From an uncultured Bacilli bacterium (GTDB lineage Bacteria > Bacillota_I > Bacilli_A > RF39 > UBA660): a stretch of DNA of 64,000 nucleotides. The translations under genes and the position numbers were made by a program. How positions within the stretch are numbered: the first letter of the stretch is position 1; each line of letters starts with the position of its first letter. The notes under the pieces were generated by a model. It ran no database searches, had not been told where the DNA came from, and was given only the letters and a program-made list of their open reading frames with translations. The DNA lies in contig CAKPDP010000006.1 of the NCBI GenBank assembly GCA_934149105.1, positions 1 through 64,000 on the forward strand, given 5' to 3'. Of the stretch, positions 1 through 9,234 are shown piece after piece.

Positions 1-133
1 ATTTATTGCAATAATATTATCATTTTTTATCATATAAGTCGTCATTCTAATATTACTCAATATTACAATTTTGTAATATAATTTAATTATGTATCAAGGC
101 TATTTCTTTATTTTAGAAATAACCTTTTTTATT

Positions 134-330
134 TTAGTATATAGAATTAGTATTTCTATACTTAATTTTAAAATTGCAATTAGCATACTTACTCAGCCTT
201 AAAGTAGTTAAATTACTCTGAGGATCAACATCTACAACTAACACTCTTTTTCCTTGTTTAGCCAATGCTACACCAAGATTAAAGGTTGTTGTTGTTTTAC
301 CAACTCCTCCTTTCTTTTAATTTAGCCACA
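134..330 (-). pseudogene. ParA/Soj-type ATPase remnant
   Basis: Reading the minus strand gives about 60 residues beginning KKGGVGKTTTTFNLGVALA and running through VLVVDVDPQSNLTTL before unrelated sequence and a stop. This is the deviant Walker A and Walker A' region of ParA/MinD-type partition ATPases. There is no in-frame start: just upstream the frame hits a stop, and the usual lead-in (IAxxNQKGGVGKT) is out of frame. Everything after the first 45 residues of homology is missing, where a full protein has about 250. It is a dead fragment, probably left from a plasmid or integrative element, and it sits beside other accessory debris. Confidence 0.75.
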
Positions 331-369
331 TTAATTTAATAAGATGGCTATGTATTCCATTTCTGGCAT

Positions 370-400
370 AAAAAAAGAACTGACCATTTTTAATCAGTTC
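370..400 (-). terminator. Rho-independent terminator
   Basis: The minus strand folds as GAACTGA / TCAGTTC with a loop of about 10 nt, followed by seven Ts. It lies just after the 48-aa gene. Confidence 0.7.
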
Positions 401-408
401 AAATATGT

Positions 409-555
409 TTAATAAATTTTATTTAATTTTAAAATTAGTTCATCAATAGGTTCTGTATATATACCCTGTTTTAATTTATCATTTTTAAATTGTATTAAGG
501 CATTTAAAATTATGTTAGTTTCTATATTCTTAATAGGTAGTTTTATTTTTTTCAT
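409..555 (-). CDS. 48-aa hypothetical protein
   Basis: A short frame of 48 codons begins MKKIKLPIKN and ends ILKLNKIY. It has an ATG at 555 preceded by AGAGGAAG about 10 nt upstream, and a clean terminator follows the stop. A plausible sigma-A promoter lies upstream, with TATAAT near 590. The protein is basic, has no membrane segment, and contains a central EPIDELILKL stretch. I do not recognise the family. Small orphan genes of this kind are common on integrative elements, which fits the ParA and dinD debris on either side. The start, SD and terminator together make it likely to be expressed. Confidence 0.6.
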   Translation of the reverse strand: MKKIKLPIKNIETNIILNALIQFKNDKLKQGIYTEPIDELILKLNKIY

Positions 556-824
556 TATAACCACACTTCCTCTGTTTCTTATCTATATTATATAGGAATA
601 TGGTTAATAAGTTAATTGTGCAATTTAGTAAAAGTTTTTCATAACTCCTACACATTTATTTTTTAACATTTTTCAACAAAAAATATGTTTTAAATGTAAA
701 AAGAGATTTTATTTTTTCCCTTTATTTTCAAGGGTTTAATAGTGTTTTTTCATAACTTCCCACTTACCAATTAATTCCAACTGATGGAAAACTTTTTTGA
801 CTATCATTATTTTTCTTTTTTGCT
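556..824. other. Non-coding gap
   Basis: I see no gene here. It holds a likely -10 (TATAAT near 585-592, minus strand) for the small gene downstream and a weak CCCTT/AAGGG hairpin near 718-735 without a convincing T-run. Confidence 0.5.
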
Positions 825-1133
825 CTACTTATTTTCGATTAAATCGGTATAATATATAATTTCTTTACCTAATTTTTTTGCATAATCTATTTCTAAATTT
901 GTACTTTCTCCAATATAATTATTTATATTTACTACCAATATAGCATCTGATAATTCTATTCTTTTAAAATGTGCCTCTTTCAATTTTATTAATTGCTCTT
1001 CTGTTGCCTTCATATTTTCTAATACTGGATATACCGGTGTAAGAATACAATATCCTTCTAATGCCATCTTTTCAGCAACTGTCATCATCTCTTTTTGAAA
1101 TTTTAAACTTCCACATAGTGTTATTATCTTCAT
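825..1133 (-). CDS. Nucleoside 2-deoxyribosyltransferase-like protein
   Basis: This is a 102-aa, compact Rossmann-like protein. It starts MKIITLCGSLKFQ, the CGSxxF signature of the nucleoside 2-deoxyribosyltransferase/DUF4406 group, and carries the later DAILVVNINNYIGEST segment, where the G-E-S-T residues line the nucleotide pocket in relatives. Known family members move deoxyribose between bases or act in nucleotide salvage; many small versions are carried by phages and mobile elements and have no tested activity. The start has GAGG about 9 nt upstream. It follows the dinD remnant by 23 nt on the same strand. The protein looks intact; its substrate cannot be told from sequence. Confidence 0.75.
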   Translation of the reverse strand: MKIITLCGSLKFQKEMMTVAEKMALEGYCILTPVYPVLENMKATEEQLIKLKEAHFKRIELSDAILVVNINNYIGESTNLEIDYAKKLGKEIIYYTDLIENK

Positions 1134-1156
1134 TTTGTAATCCTCAATCCAAATTA

Positions 1157-1899
1157 TTATTTTATTTCCTCAAGTTTCTTTTGATCTTTTATTTCTAATT
1201 TTTTCCTTTCTCTTTCAAGTTCTTTTAAACTCTTTTTAGGTGTTGGCATTTCTTCCGGCATCATTCCACCAATATCTGCAATTGCCTTTCTAACTTTTTT
1301 TCCTACCTCATAATGTACATCTTTTGCTTCTTTCTCACCTTGTACATTATCTTTTAAAAGTTTTTGCTTCGTTTGATTTATTCTAAATAAATTAGCAACT
1401 AATTCATCTTCATTCATATTATCTAAAATATCTTCTCTATATCGTAATTTTTTTCTTTTAAATATATCATCAGCGGTTTCACCATTATATAAACCTTTAT
1501 ACCCTGCATTATGAAACTCAGCCATATTTTTAACACCTGCTGCAGAAGCAACTCTTTGCAAAGTATAATTACCTTGTCTCGTTAATTTCCTTTGATAAAA
1601 TCTTTTTTCGTCATCTGATAATGAATCATATTCTTGCTCTGTTATTTCTTGTTTTCTTGTTTGAATAGCAAAATAGGTTTGTCCTAAAGCAACAACTTCT
1701 TTACTTGGATCAGCATTTTGTACTATTAAATAACATATATATCTTGAAAGTTTATAATCTTGTATATTAGCAGTGGCATTATTATTTTTTTTGACAACCT
1801 GTTGACCTCAACAAGTTGTTCATCTATATTAAGCCCAGAATTTTTACAAGCATCTTTTGCTTTATTTAAAACCTTTAAGAAGTTTCTCCAGTCTTTATT
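1157..1899 (-). pseudogene. dinD: dinD-like gene, frameshifted and truncated
   Basis: Two frames together encode most of a DinD (DNA-damage-inducible protein D) family protein. The upstream frame reads KDWRNFLKVLNKAKDACKN and NIDEQLVEVNRLS. The downstream frame continues NIQDYKLSRYICYLIVQNAD, then FAIQTRKQEI and DVHYEVGKKVRKAI, and ends at 1157. The switch falls at a run of eight As (1785-1792 on the plus strand). Upstream of the first frame are stops and no convincing N-terminus, so the start is lost too. A short TTG-initiated frame of 134 codons (1157-1561) remains open but is only the C-terminal half. DinD proteins are often LexA-controlled and carried on accessory DNA. Confidence 0.8.
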
Positions 1900-2003
1900 T
1901 ATAAGACTTCATAGGAAGTTTCCCATAAGTCGGTTTATACCAGCATAATATTATTTTTATAACCATTATCTCTAAACCATTCTAATTTATTAAAATTATA
2001 TAA

Positions 2004-2978
2004 TTATTCTTTAATATTAGTAATTATCTTTCCTTCTTTATCATATTTATAAAATCCTTCTCCACTAGCCTTACCAAGTTTACCTTCATCTATATATCTT
2101 TTTAATAAACTAGCCATTCCTTTAAAATTATAAGGTGCTATAAAAGAAGGAATCTTCACATACATATTAACTATATTATAAGCTGTATTAATACCAACTG
2201 CATCTAAAATTTGAAAAGGTCCCTCAGGAGCTCCTGTCCCTAATGTCCACGCCATATCGATACTAACAGGATCAGAAATACCATTAACATATAAATCTAA
2301 TCCCGAAAACAAAAACGGTATCAACATTGAATTAAGCAAATAACCTGATTTCTCTTTTTTTACAGGCAATGCCACCATATGAATATCTTTAGCAAAATTC
2401 ATTACTTTCTCAAAATTATCCATATTAGTTTTGTTATGTGCCATAACTTCTGCCGTATTATTCTTCCAAATAGAATTAGCAAAATGTAAGGCTAAAAATC
2501 TATCTGGTCTTCCTGTATATTTAGCCAACTTTGACGGTAACAAAGTAGAAGAATTAGTAACCAGTATTGTCTCTTCATCCATAACCTTAGCAAGTCTCTT
2601 ATAAAATTCTATTTTAGCTTCCATATTTTCAGACATAGACTCTATAACTAAATAAGCTCCCTCTACAGCTTTTTTCAAATCTAACTCTATTCTAATATTC
2701 TTCCAAGCTTCCTCTACTTTTTCTAAACACTTATCCTTATCAAATTCATCATAATCCGCTATTCCTCTACACCAATTATCATAACTCTTTCCAGAATCTT
2801 CTGCCATTTTACAAATAGCACTTTTATATTTTTCTTTTAGTTCATCTAGTTTAGGTTGTGTATGTCCAATACTACATTCTGCTCTTAACCAAATTACTAC
2901 TTCAAATCCTGAATAAGCCGTTTGGAAAGCAATTTGACTTCCTAAAACTCCTCCACCCACTACAACAATTTTTTTCAT
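2004..2978 (-). CDS. 3-hydroxyacyl-CoA dehydrogenase family protein
   Basis: This NAD-dependent oxidoreductase of the 3-hydroxybutyryl-CoA dehydrogenase family has an N-terminal Rossmann fold (VVVGGGVLGSQIA), a middle IESMSENMEAK segment where the family's catalytic glutamate sits, LHFAN matching the catalytic-histidine HFxN motif, and a helical C-terminal domain ending with GEGFYKYD. The family interconverts 3-hydroxyacyl-CoA and acetoacyl-CoA. The frame extends 7 codons upstream to a TTG, but the ATG at 2978 gives the canonical MKKIVVVGGG N-terminus and has AGGGAAG upstream, so it is the better start. There are no thiolase or crotonase neighbours, so it may act in isolated redox or fatty-acid chemistry. 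A candidate promoter (ATTACA-17-TATAAT) lies near 3017-3045. Confidence 0.85.
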   Translation of the reverse strand: MKKIVVVGGGVLGSQIAFQTAYSGFEVVIWLRAECSIGHTQPKLDELKEKYKSAICKMAEDSGKSYDNWCRGIADYDEFDKDKCLEKVEEAWKNIRIELDLKKAVEGAYLVIESMSENMEAKIEFYKRLAKVMDEETILVTNSSTLLPSKLAKYTGRPDRFLALHFANSIWKNNTAEVMAHNKTNMDNFEKVMNFAKDIHMVALPVKKEKSGYLLNSMLIPFLFSGLDLYVNGISDPVSIDMAWTLGTGAPEGPFQILDAVGINTAYNIVNMYVKIPSFIAPYNFKGMASLLKRYIDEGKLGKASGEGFYKYDKEGKIITNIKE

Positions 2979-3084
2979 CTTTATCAAACTTCCCTTCAAT
3001 TTATTATTTTAATTATATCATAGTTATTTCAAACTGTAATCATTTTACTCCAAAAAAATTTACCACCTAACATAAGATAACATC

Positions 3085-3119
3085 AAAAAAAAAGATAACT
3101 AACTTTAAATCGTTAATCA
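3085..3119 (-). terminator. Probable terminator of rtcB
   Basis: An imperfect stem (GATTAAC / GTTAGTTATC) on the minus strand is followed by nine Ts, directly after the rtcB stop. Confidence 0.5.
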
Positions 3120-3127
3120 TCAATTCT

Positions 3128-4324
3128 TTAAGCATCAGTAGCTTTAAAATTATAAACTGGCTTAATAACTTCTGTAACTTCTACCGTTGGAATAATATTC
3201 TCTAGTATTTCTGTAATTGATTTGTATACAAAAGGAGCTTCATCAATCGTTGTTTCAGTAACAGAAGTTGTATAAATATCTTTCATAGATTTCTTGTATT
3301 CTTCTAAATCAACCATTTCTTTAGCTTGCATTCTAGACATAATCCTTCCTGCCCCATGAGGTGCCGAATTATTCCAATCTTCGTTACCCTTACCAACTCC
3401 AATAATACATCCATCTCGCATATTAATAGGAATAATAACTCTCTCTCCCTTTAAAGCCGATATTGCCCCTTTTCTAACAATATTATCTGAAAAAGAAATA
3501 TAGTTATGTACTGACTCAAAATAATCGTTCATGTTTAATCCTAAATAATCAGTTATAGTCTTAGCCATTGTATATCTATTTAAAACCGCAAATTCCTGGC
3601 ATATTTTCATATCATGTAAATAATTTTCTCGATCTTCCCCTTCTAAATAAGCAAGTTCATATGGTATTCTATTCTTATTCTCTTTAAATTCTTCTTGTAA
3701 ATCAATTAAAGCTTTTTGAATTTCATTTTCTCTTCCTTGATCCTTATATTCTTTTACTAATTCATTACTTTTTTCTTTATATAGTCCATAATCATAATTG
3801 CATAATTTATTAGCAACATCTTGATAATAATTAGCAACCTGCGTACCCAAATTTCTACTTCCTGAATGAATTATTAAATACTTCGTCGAATCTTTAGCAA
3901 TATCTATCTCTATAAAATGATTCCCGCCCCCTAAAGAACCAATAGATTTTTGAAGCCAATCATATCTTTTTAAATTTTCATAACAGTATAATGTCTTCAT
4001 ATCAAAAGAAGCCTTTTCCCAATCATTAACTTTCATTCCACTAGGAATATTCTGTTGAATAAATTCATCTAATTCTTTATAATCAATATCTACTTTTCCT
4101 AATTTAACACACAGCATACCACAACCTATATCTACCCCAACAACATTAGGAATAACTTTATTTCCTAAATCTCCCGTAAAACCAATTACACATCCCGATC
4201 CAGAATGTACATCTGGCATAATTCTTATCTTACTATCTTTAAATGCCTCTTGTTCCAATAACAAATCAATTTGTTCTCTGGCACTATTTTCAATATTTGA
4301 TGTAAATATTTTTAAATCTTTCAT
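3128..4324 (-). CDS. rtcB: RtcB-family RNA ligase
   Basis: This 398-aa protein is an RNA ligase of the RtcB family, which joins 2',3'-cyclic phosphate or 3'-phosphate ends to 5'-OH ends using GTP and Mn2+. The metal and guanylylation motifs are present in order: MPDVHSGSGC, VVGVDIGCGM (Cys ligand), GGGNHFIE, HSGSRNLG, a later SVHNYI and APHGAGRIMSR with the histidine that is guanylylated in studied members. Length is typical. A G-rich SD (GGGGGG) precedes the ATG. It follows the signal peptidase gene by 22 nt, so the two are probably co-transcribed. No RNA-cyclase or toxin partner is nearby, so a general RNA-repair role is the default inference. Confidence 0.93.
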   Translation of the reverse strand: MKDLKIFTSNIENSAREQIDLLLEQEAFKDSKIRIMPDVHSGSGCVIGFTGDLGNKVIPNVVGVDIGCGMLCVKLGKVDIDYKELDEFIQQNIPSGMKVNDWEKASFDMKTLYCYENLKRYDWLQKSIGSLGGGNHFIEIDIAKDSTKYLIIHSGSRNLGTQVANYYQDVANKLCNYDYGLYKEKSNELVKEYKDQGRENEIQKALIDLQEEFKENKNRIPYELAYLEGEDRENYLHDMKICQEFAVLNRYTMAKTITDYLGLNMNDYFESVHNYISFSDNIVRKGAISALKGERVIIPINMRDGCIIGVGKGNEDWNNSAPHGAGRIMSRMQAKEMVDLEEYKKSMKDIYTTSVTETTIDEAPFVYKSITEILENIIPTVEVTEVIKPVYNFKATDA

Positions 4325-4346
4325 TTTTATCCCCCCTAACTTATAA

Positions 4347-4892
4347 TTATTTTACAATTCCAATCTTTTTTAACGGCCAAAATCTAAGATTAGTCGTTCC
4401 TTTTATATCATCTTCTTTAATAAAACCTAATCTTCTAGAATCATAAGACACACTCCTATTATCACCTAAAACAATATAATAACCTTCTGGTACCAAATCA
4501 TACTTGCACTCACTATCAAAACTCTCTGTAACCTCGCAAATAGAAGACACATCAAAATCATCCGTATCCCCATAAGCATATTTATCTTCTACAACCTTAT
4601 CGTTAATATATAATTTATTATCCTTATATACAACTTTATCTCCAGGCATACCTATTATTCTTTTTATAATTAATTCTTGATCTTTCTGATCATTAATAAC
4701 AACAATATCAAATCTATCCAATTTTTTTAAAGTCTTATCAAGTTTATCCAAAATAAGTAATTCTCCTTCATACAAAGTTTTCTCCATCGATGGACCATTA
4801 ACAACCACTGGAGTTGCAATAAAAGTTCTAAAAAGTATCACTACTACCACAATAATCACATAAGGATATATATCTTTCACAAATTTCTTCAT
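4347..4892 (-). CDS. lepB: Signal peptidase I, SipS/LepB type
   Basis: The 181-aa protein has one N-terminal membrane segment (residues about 9-27) and the S26 catalytic motifs: GPSME with the nucleophilic serine, IIKRIIGMPGD with the general-base lysine, and GDNRSVSYDSR. It cleaves N-terminal signal peptides outside the membrane. The Lys-type catalytic dyad sets it apart from the three SipW-type enzymes at 44.8-47.9 kb, which carry His there, so this is the likely housekeeping signal peptidase. The SD AAGGTGA lies about 6 nt before the ATG. It heads a probable two-gene unit with rtcB. Confidence 0.93.
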   Translation of the reverse strand: MKKFVKDIYPYVIIVVVVILFRTFIATPVVVNGPSMEKTLYEGELLILDKLDKTLKKLDRFDIVVINDQKDQELIIKRIIGMPGDKVVYKDNKLYINDKVVEDKYAYGDTDDFDVSSICEVTESFDSECKYDLVPEGYYIVLGDNRSVSYDSRRLGFIKEDDIKGTTNLRFWPLKKIGIVK

Positions 4893-4958
4893 TTCAAATC
4901 ACCTTGTACTTATTCTAACACAATAATATTTATTCGTAAACTCCATTCATAATAAGCA

Positions 4959-5010
4959 AAAATAGATATTTCAACCATTTCTTCAAGAAATTAATCAAAA
5001 TATCTATTTT
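4959..5010 (-). terminator. Terminator after the RNase J-like gene
   Basis: A long inverted repeat AAATAGATATTT ... AAATATCTATTT with Ts at its minus-strand end lies just below the RNase J-like stop. Confidence 0.65.
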
Positions 5011-5024
5011 CTTACTAATGTTAT

Positions 5025-6671
5025 CTATATCTCCTGTAAAACAGATATAATCATAGGCTTATTACCGGTTTGAATAAGTAAATACTTACCTATTTCATCT
5101 CTAATAGCCATTTTAATCTTATTATATTCTACATAATTACCTTTAGTATTATTCTTAATAATCTCTAAACACATAATTTTAATATTATCAATAAGCTCAG
5201 TACTATCTTTAACATAAATAAAACCTCTAGTAAGTATTTCTGGACCCGCTACCAATTCCTTAGTCTTTTTACTAATAGTAGCCGACACTATCAAAATACC
5301 ATTATCAGATAACATCTCACGATCCTTAAGAACAACTTCTCCTATATCATCAGAAGAATTACCATCTATTGATACAACACCACAAGGAACTCTTTCAAAA
5401 GTATTTAAAAGTTTACCATTCTTTATAGTAGCAACATCACCATTTTCCTTCAAAATAATATTTTCTTCTGGAATACCAACTTTAACAGCCAAATCAGCAT
5501 TTGCAACTTGACAACGATATTCTCCTTTAACTGGAAAATAATATCTTGGTTTCATCAGATCAATCATCATCATCAAATCTTCTGAAGAAGCATGATGAGA
5601 TACATATTTTTTAGAAGGCAATGTTACAATATTAACATCTTGTTTAGAAATATCATCAAGTAAGCGATAAAATGTTTTTTCTCTACCCTCATAAATTGGA
5701 GTAGCTAAAAAGATTGTATCGTTTTTTCTTAATTTAATAAACTTATCATATCCTCCAACAATCTTTGTAATATTAAAATAAGGTTTTTCACGTTCATTAG
5801 AATTTAAGATAACAACATCTGGATCATTTAAATTAGATAAATCACCTAAGTTTTTCTTATCAACTAATAAATATTTATTTTCAATAGCATCGCTTATAAT
5901 ACTTTGTAATCTTTTACCCATAACAACAACTTTTCGCTCTGTTTTAGATACCTCATCAAATAATTCCTGAATTCTATATAAATGTGAATTCAAGACATTA
6001 AATATAATTCTACCTTCCGCATGACTTAAAGTCTCTCTAATTAAATTTGCAATTCTATGATTAGGCGTAGTATGGCCTTCTCTACTCGCATATATAGACT
6101 CACATAATAAGCACAAAACACCTTGTTTACCAATATAAGCAAGTTTACCAATATCTGTTTGATATGGCCCCCTCATCAAAGAATCAAAAACAAAATCTGA
6201 AGCATAAAATATAACTCCATCTTTAGTATATATAGCATATCCAAAATTATCTGGTATTGAATGCGATAATGTTACTGGAAATACCTTAACACTCCCAAAA
6301 GATAACGTTTTATTAGCTTTCATTTCCACTAAACACTTAGTATCCAATTTATATTCTGCAAATTCTTTTCTTACAATATCCATCGTAAATTTAGAACCAT
6401 ACACCCTAACTCCAGGCAAATCTTTAATAACATCTGTAAGTGCCCCTATATTTTCATAATGACCATGTGTTAAAAAAATACCTTTAATTCTTTTTCTATT
6501 TTTCTTTAAATATTCTATATTAGGAATAGTATAATCAATACCCAAAGTAAATTCATCAGCATATTTAAGCCCTGCTTCCAAAACAAAAATATCTTTATCT
6601 ACTTCAATGACATACATATTCTTCCCATTTTCATTTAATCCGCCTAAACCAAATATTTTTATTTTACTCAT
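5025..6671 (-). CDS. RNase J family protein with degenerate active site
   Basis: At 548 aa this has the full RNase J layout: metallo-beta-lactamase core, inserted beta-CASP domain, and C-terminal domain. RNase J1 is a 5'-3' exo/endoribonuclease of mRNA decay. The zinc site is eroded here: the usual HGHEDHIG reads HGHYENIGA, GDF reads SDF, the family SDSTN reads CESIY, and PVHGEYR reads PVKGEYR; HSIPD is kept. This resembles Bacillus RNase J2, the weakly active partner of J1, but is more extreme. A non-catalytic or scaffold role beside an active RNase J elsewhere is inferred. A strong sigma-A promoter precedes it and a terminator follows, so it is a single-gene unit. Confidence 0.85.
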   Translation of the reverse strand: MSKIKIFGLGGLNENGKNMYVIEVDKDIFVLEAGLKYADEFTLGIDYTIPNIEYLKKNRKRIKGIFLTHGHYENIGALTDVIKDLPGVRVYGSKFTMDIVRKEFAEYKLDTKCLVEMKANKTLSFGSVKVFPVTLSHSIPDNFGYAIYTKDGVIFYASDFVFDSLMRGPYQTDIGKLAYIGKQGVLCLLCESIYASREGHTTPNHRIANLIRETLSHAEGRIIFNVLNSHLYRIQELFDEVSKTERKVVVMGKRLQSIISDAIENKYLLVDKKNLGDLSNLNDPDVVILNSNEREKPYFNITKIVGGYDKFIKLRKNDTIFLATPIYEGREKTFYRLLDDISKQDVNIVTLPSKKYVSHHASSEDLMMMIDLMKPRYYFPVKGEYRCQVANADLAVKVGIPEENIILKENGDVATIKNGKLLNTFERVPCGVVSIDGNSSDDIGEVVLKDREMLSDNGILIVSATISKKTKELVAGPEILTRGFIYVKDSTELIDNIKIMCLEIIKNNTKGNYVEYNKIKMAIRDEIGKYLLIQTGNKPMIISVLQEI

Positions 6672-6736
6672 AAATTTCTCCTTTCTTCTTGATTTTTTTT
6701 AATTTAAATAATAACAAAGTATTAAAAGACTTAATA

Positions 6737-6765
6737 ATTATAGCAAATAATTGCTATTATTACAA
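6737..6765 (-). promoter_or_regulatory. Sigma-A promoter of the RNase J-like gene
   Basis: On the minus strand TTGTAA is followed after 17 nt by a perfect TATAAT, about 65 nt upstream of the gene. Confidence 0.75.
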
Positions 6766-6787
6766 GTCCCTTAAATATTACCTAAAA

Positions 6788-8941
6788 TTAATATTTTTCT
6801 TTCAGTTTTATTGTTATTACATCATTGCTTGTAAATTTAGTACCTTCAGGCATACTCTGTTCATAAACAAAGCCTGTCCCCTCTACCTTATAATTAATTC
6901 CCATTAAATTTAAAATATTAACAGCTTCTTTATAAGATAACCCCGTTAAATTCAACATTGTATCATTATAATCACTACTAATCAAAATAATAGTATCACC
7001 AGCATACACCGTATTATTTGCACTAGGATATTGCTTTACAACTTTACCACTTGTTCCTAAAGCAATTACCTTTAAATTATTCTTTTCTATTTCACTTTTA
7101 CTACTAGTCAAATTTTTATTTAAATAATTTTTTAAAACGACACTCTTACTTTCTGTAGCTTCAGTATTTATATTCATATATTTACTAATATTAACAACAA
7201 TATCCTTAACTGCTGTTGCCAAATAATTAACCGTATCTTTAGGCCTTTTAATAGCCATATAAATAATAAGTTCCGGATCGTCAACAGGATAAGTTCCTGC
7301 AAAAGAATATATATAATCACTACTACCAGTCATGTATCCTCCTGTTTTATCATTCCATATTTGTGCAGTACCAGTTTTTCCCATTAAAGGATAATCAGCC
7401 ATATAATAACTACTACCGGTACATTCTGCCTGACTAGTACAAACGATACTCTTCATAAGTTCTTTTATTTTAGCAATCGTTTCTTTACTAGCGATTTCCC
7501 TTACTTCTTCCCTCTGACCTTCATAAGTAACTTCTTTAGTATTACTATCCATAATCTTGGATACAATATAAGGTTTTAGCATCTTACCTTCATTAGTGAT
7601 CGCTGTCATTGCTTGAACAATTTGCATAGCAGTAGTAGTAACACCTTGGCCAAAGCCTGCAGTCGCTACTTCTATCTCATAATTAAACTTCATGTTACCA
7701 GCCACTTCACCGAATAAAGGAACACCTGTTTTTTGACCAAAGCCATATTTATCGTAGCAATCTTTTAAAACCTGTTTAGTAAGTCCATTCTTAACCATAT
7801 TAGCAACTGCTATATTAGAAGACATAGCAAAACCTTTATCATAAGTTATATCTCCCCAACCTGATCTCTTCCAATCATTAATTGTTGTCGAAGTACCATC
7901 AGTTCCTGTATAAGTCATGCTACCAGACGTATACGTAGCATTACCATCATATAACCCATTTTCAATATCACACATATAACTAAAAATCTTCATAACACTA
8001 CCAGGTTCAAAAGCATTACTCACGATTGGATCTAAATAAGAAGTTATATTCTTCTTATTTGGATCAAAAGAAGGTTTCGAACCATAACCCAATATAGCTC
8101 CAGTTTTAGCATCCGCTATCAACATAAGTGCCCATTCAGCATTCGACTTTGAAGAGGCTTCCTCTAAAGCATTTTCGACAAATAATTGAATATTTGAATC
8201 AATAGTCAAATAAACATCTGAACCGTTAACAGCTTCCTTTACAAATTCTCGACCGTTAGCAATCTTATAACCATATCTATCCCTTTCATAAGTTACACTA
8301 CCACTTTTACCAGTCAAAGCATCGTTAAAATAGGATTCAATTCCCATCTCACCAACTTTCCACTCATTACCATCAGCTAAAGTTTTATTAACAGTATATC
8401 CCAATAAATATGAAGCAAAATCTCCATTTGAATAATATCTCTTTGTACTCTTTTCAAAGCCAATTCCTGGTAAATTTAATTTTTCAATAGCTTCCTTCTG
8501 AATCTGGGTTAAATTTCTTCCACCAGGTCCTAATTCAACTTGATAAGCATCTTTACTAAGAAGAGTCTTAAGTTCACTTTCTGACATGTTTAAATATGGA
8601 GCCAAAGTCTTCGCTGTCATCTCCACATCACTAACATGTTGTTGTGTCGTTACTCCTTCACTACGTGACGGATCTAAATAAGCAATAACAGTATAACTAG
8701 CAACATCTTGTGCCAAATTATTACCGTTTTTATCATAAATACTTCCTCTATTAGGAAGAATAATCTCTGTTTCCATATTTCTATTCTTGATAAAAGCCGT
8801 TATTGTAGATGAACCAACTGAATAATTAACCATACATAAATAACTAATTCTAACTGCAAAAACAGCAAACAAAAGCACTACTCCAAGAATAAACAATTTA
8901 TTTATCTTAATTCTATTTAAATTAACTTTTCTAGGTTTCAT
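6788..8941 (-). CDS. Class B penicillin-binding protein with two PASTA domains
   Basis: This is a peptidoglycan DD-transpeptidase of the PBP2B/SpoVD group. It has a short cytoplasmic tail, one membrane helix (about residues 17-36), a dimerisation domain, and a transpeptidase domain with GSVMKIF (SxxK, near residue 314), SSN (near 374) and KTGTA (near 522). Two C-terminal PASTA modules end the protein. It sits where Bacillus carries pbpB/spoVD after ftsL, so it is probably the septal transpeptidase working with FtsW; division and sporulation paralogues cannot be separated by eye. The frame opens at GTG 8950, but that GTG lies inside the SD (GAGGTGA); ATG 8941 is better spaced and gives MKPRKVN. 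It has its own promoter, unlike a classical dcw operon. Confidence 0.9.
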   Translation of the reverse strand: MKPRKVNLNRIKINKLFILGVVLLFAVFAVRISYLCMVNYSVGSSTITAFIKNRNMETEIILPNRGSIYDKNGNNLAQDVASYTVIAYLDPSRSEGVTTQQHVSDVEMTAKTLAPYLNMSESELKTLLSKDAYQVELGPGGRNLTQIQKEAIEKLNLPGIGFEKSTKRYYSNGDFASYLLGYTVNKTLADGNEWKVGEMGIESYFNDALTGKSGSVTYERDRYGYKIANGREFVKEAVNGSDVYLTIDSNIQLFVENALEEASSKSNAEWALMLIADAKTGAILGYGSKPSFDPNKKNITSYLDPIVSNAFEPGSVMKIFSYMCDIENGLYDGNATYTSGSMTYTGTDGTSTTINDWKRSGWGDITYDKGFAMSSNIAVANMVKNGLTKQVLKDCYDKYGFGQKTGVPLFGEVAGNMKFNYEIEVATAGFGQGVTTTAMQIVQAMTAITNEGKMLKPYIVSKIMDSNTKEVTYEGQREEVREIASKETIAKIKELMKSIVCTSQAECTGSSYYMADYPLMGKTGTAQIWNDKTGGYMTGSSDYIYSFAGTYPVDDPELIIYMAIKRPKDTVNYLATAVKDIVVNISKYMNINTEATESKSVVLKNYLNKNLTSSKSEIEKNNLKVIALGTSGKVVKQYPSANNTVYAGDTIILISSDYNDTMLNLTGLSYKEAVNILNLMGINYKVEGTGFVYEQSMPEGTKFTSNDVITIKLKEKY

Positions 8942-9114
8942 CCACATCACCTCACTATCATAATTTTATCATAAATTTCCTCTAAAAAAAACTTTCCCCA
9001 CTATTTTTAATTTTTTTCTCTACTTATTGTCAAGTACGATATTATTTGCTACTTCTAAGCTTCCTAAATTAAACTATTTTTCCTACTGTCTTTACTATCT
9101 CTACCAACATTCTC

Positions 9115-9143
9115 AATATATCATAGAAACAATTGTTTGTCAA
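9115..9143 (-). promoter_or_regulatory. Sigma-A promoter of the PASTA PBP gene
   Basis: On the minus strand TTGACA and TATATT are separated by exactly 17 nt. It lies between the ftsL terminator and the PBP gene, giving the PBP independent transcription with a leader of about 165 nt. Confidence 0.8.
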
Positions 9144-9190
9144 TAGATAAGCAGTACATTTGTTCAGCTTTTGCTCTGTAATAAATAATC

Positions 9191-9220
9191 AAAAAAAGCT
9201 CACCATACATATAGTAAGCT
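9191..9220 (-). terminator. Terminator after ftsL
   Basis: The minus strand shows AGCTTAC / GTGAGCT with a 10-nt loop and seven Ts. It separates mraZ-rsmH-ftsL from the PBP gene. Confidence 0.75.
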
Positions 9221-9234
9221 CCTCTCTTATTTTC

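Noticed and set aside
718..735. CCCTT / AAGGG hairpin as a terminator
   Set aside because: The stem is only 5 bp and there is no T-run on either strand in the right place.
1760..1948. Plus-strand ORF of 62 codons
   Set aside because: It lies across the broken dinD, has no SD and a composition typical of a shadow frame.
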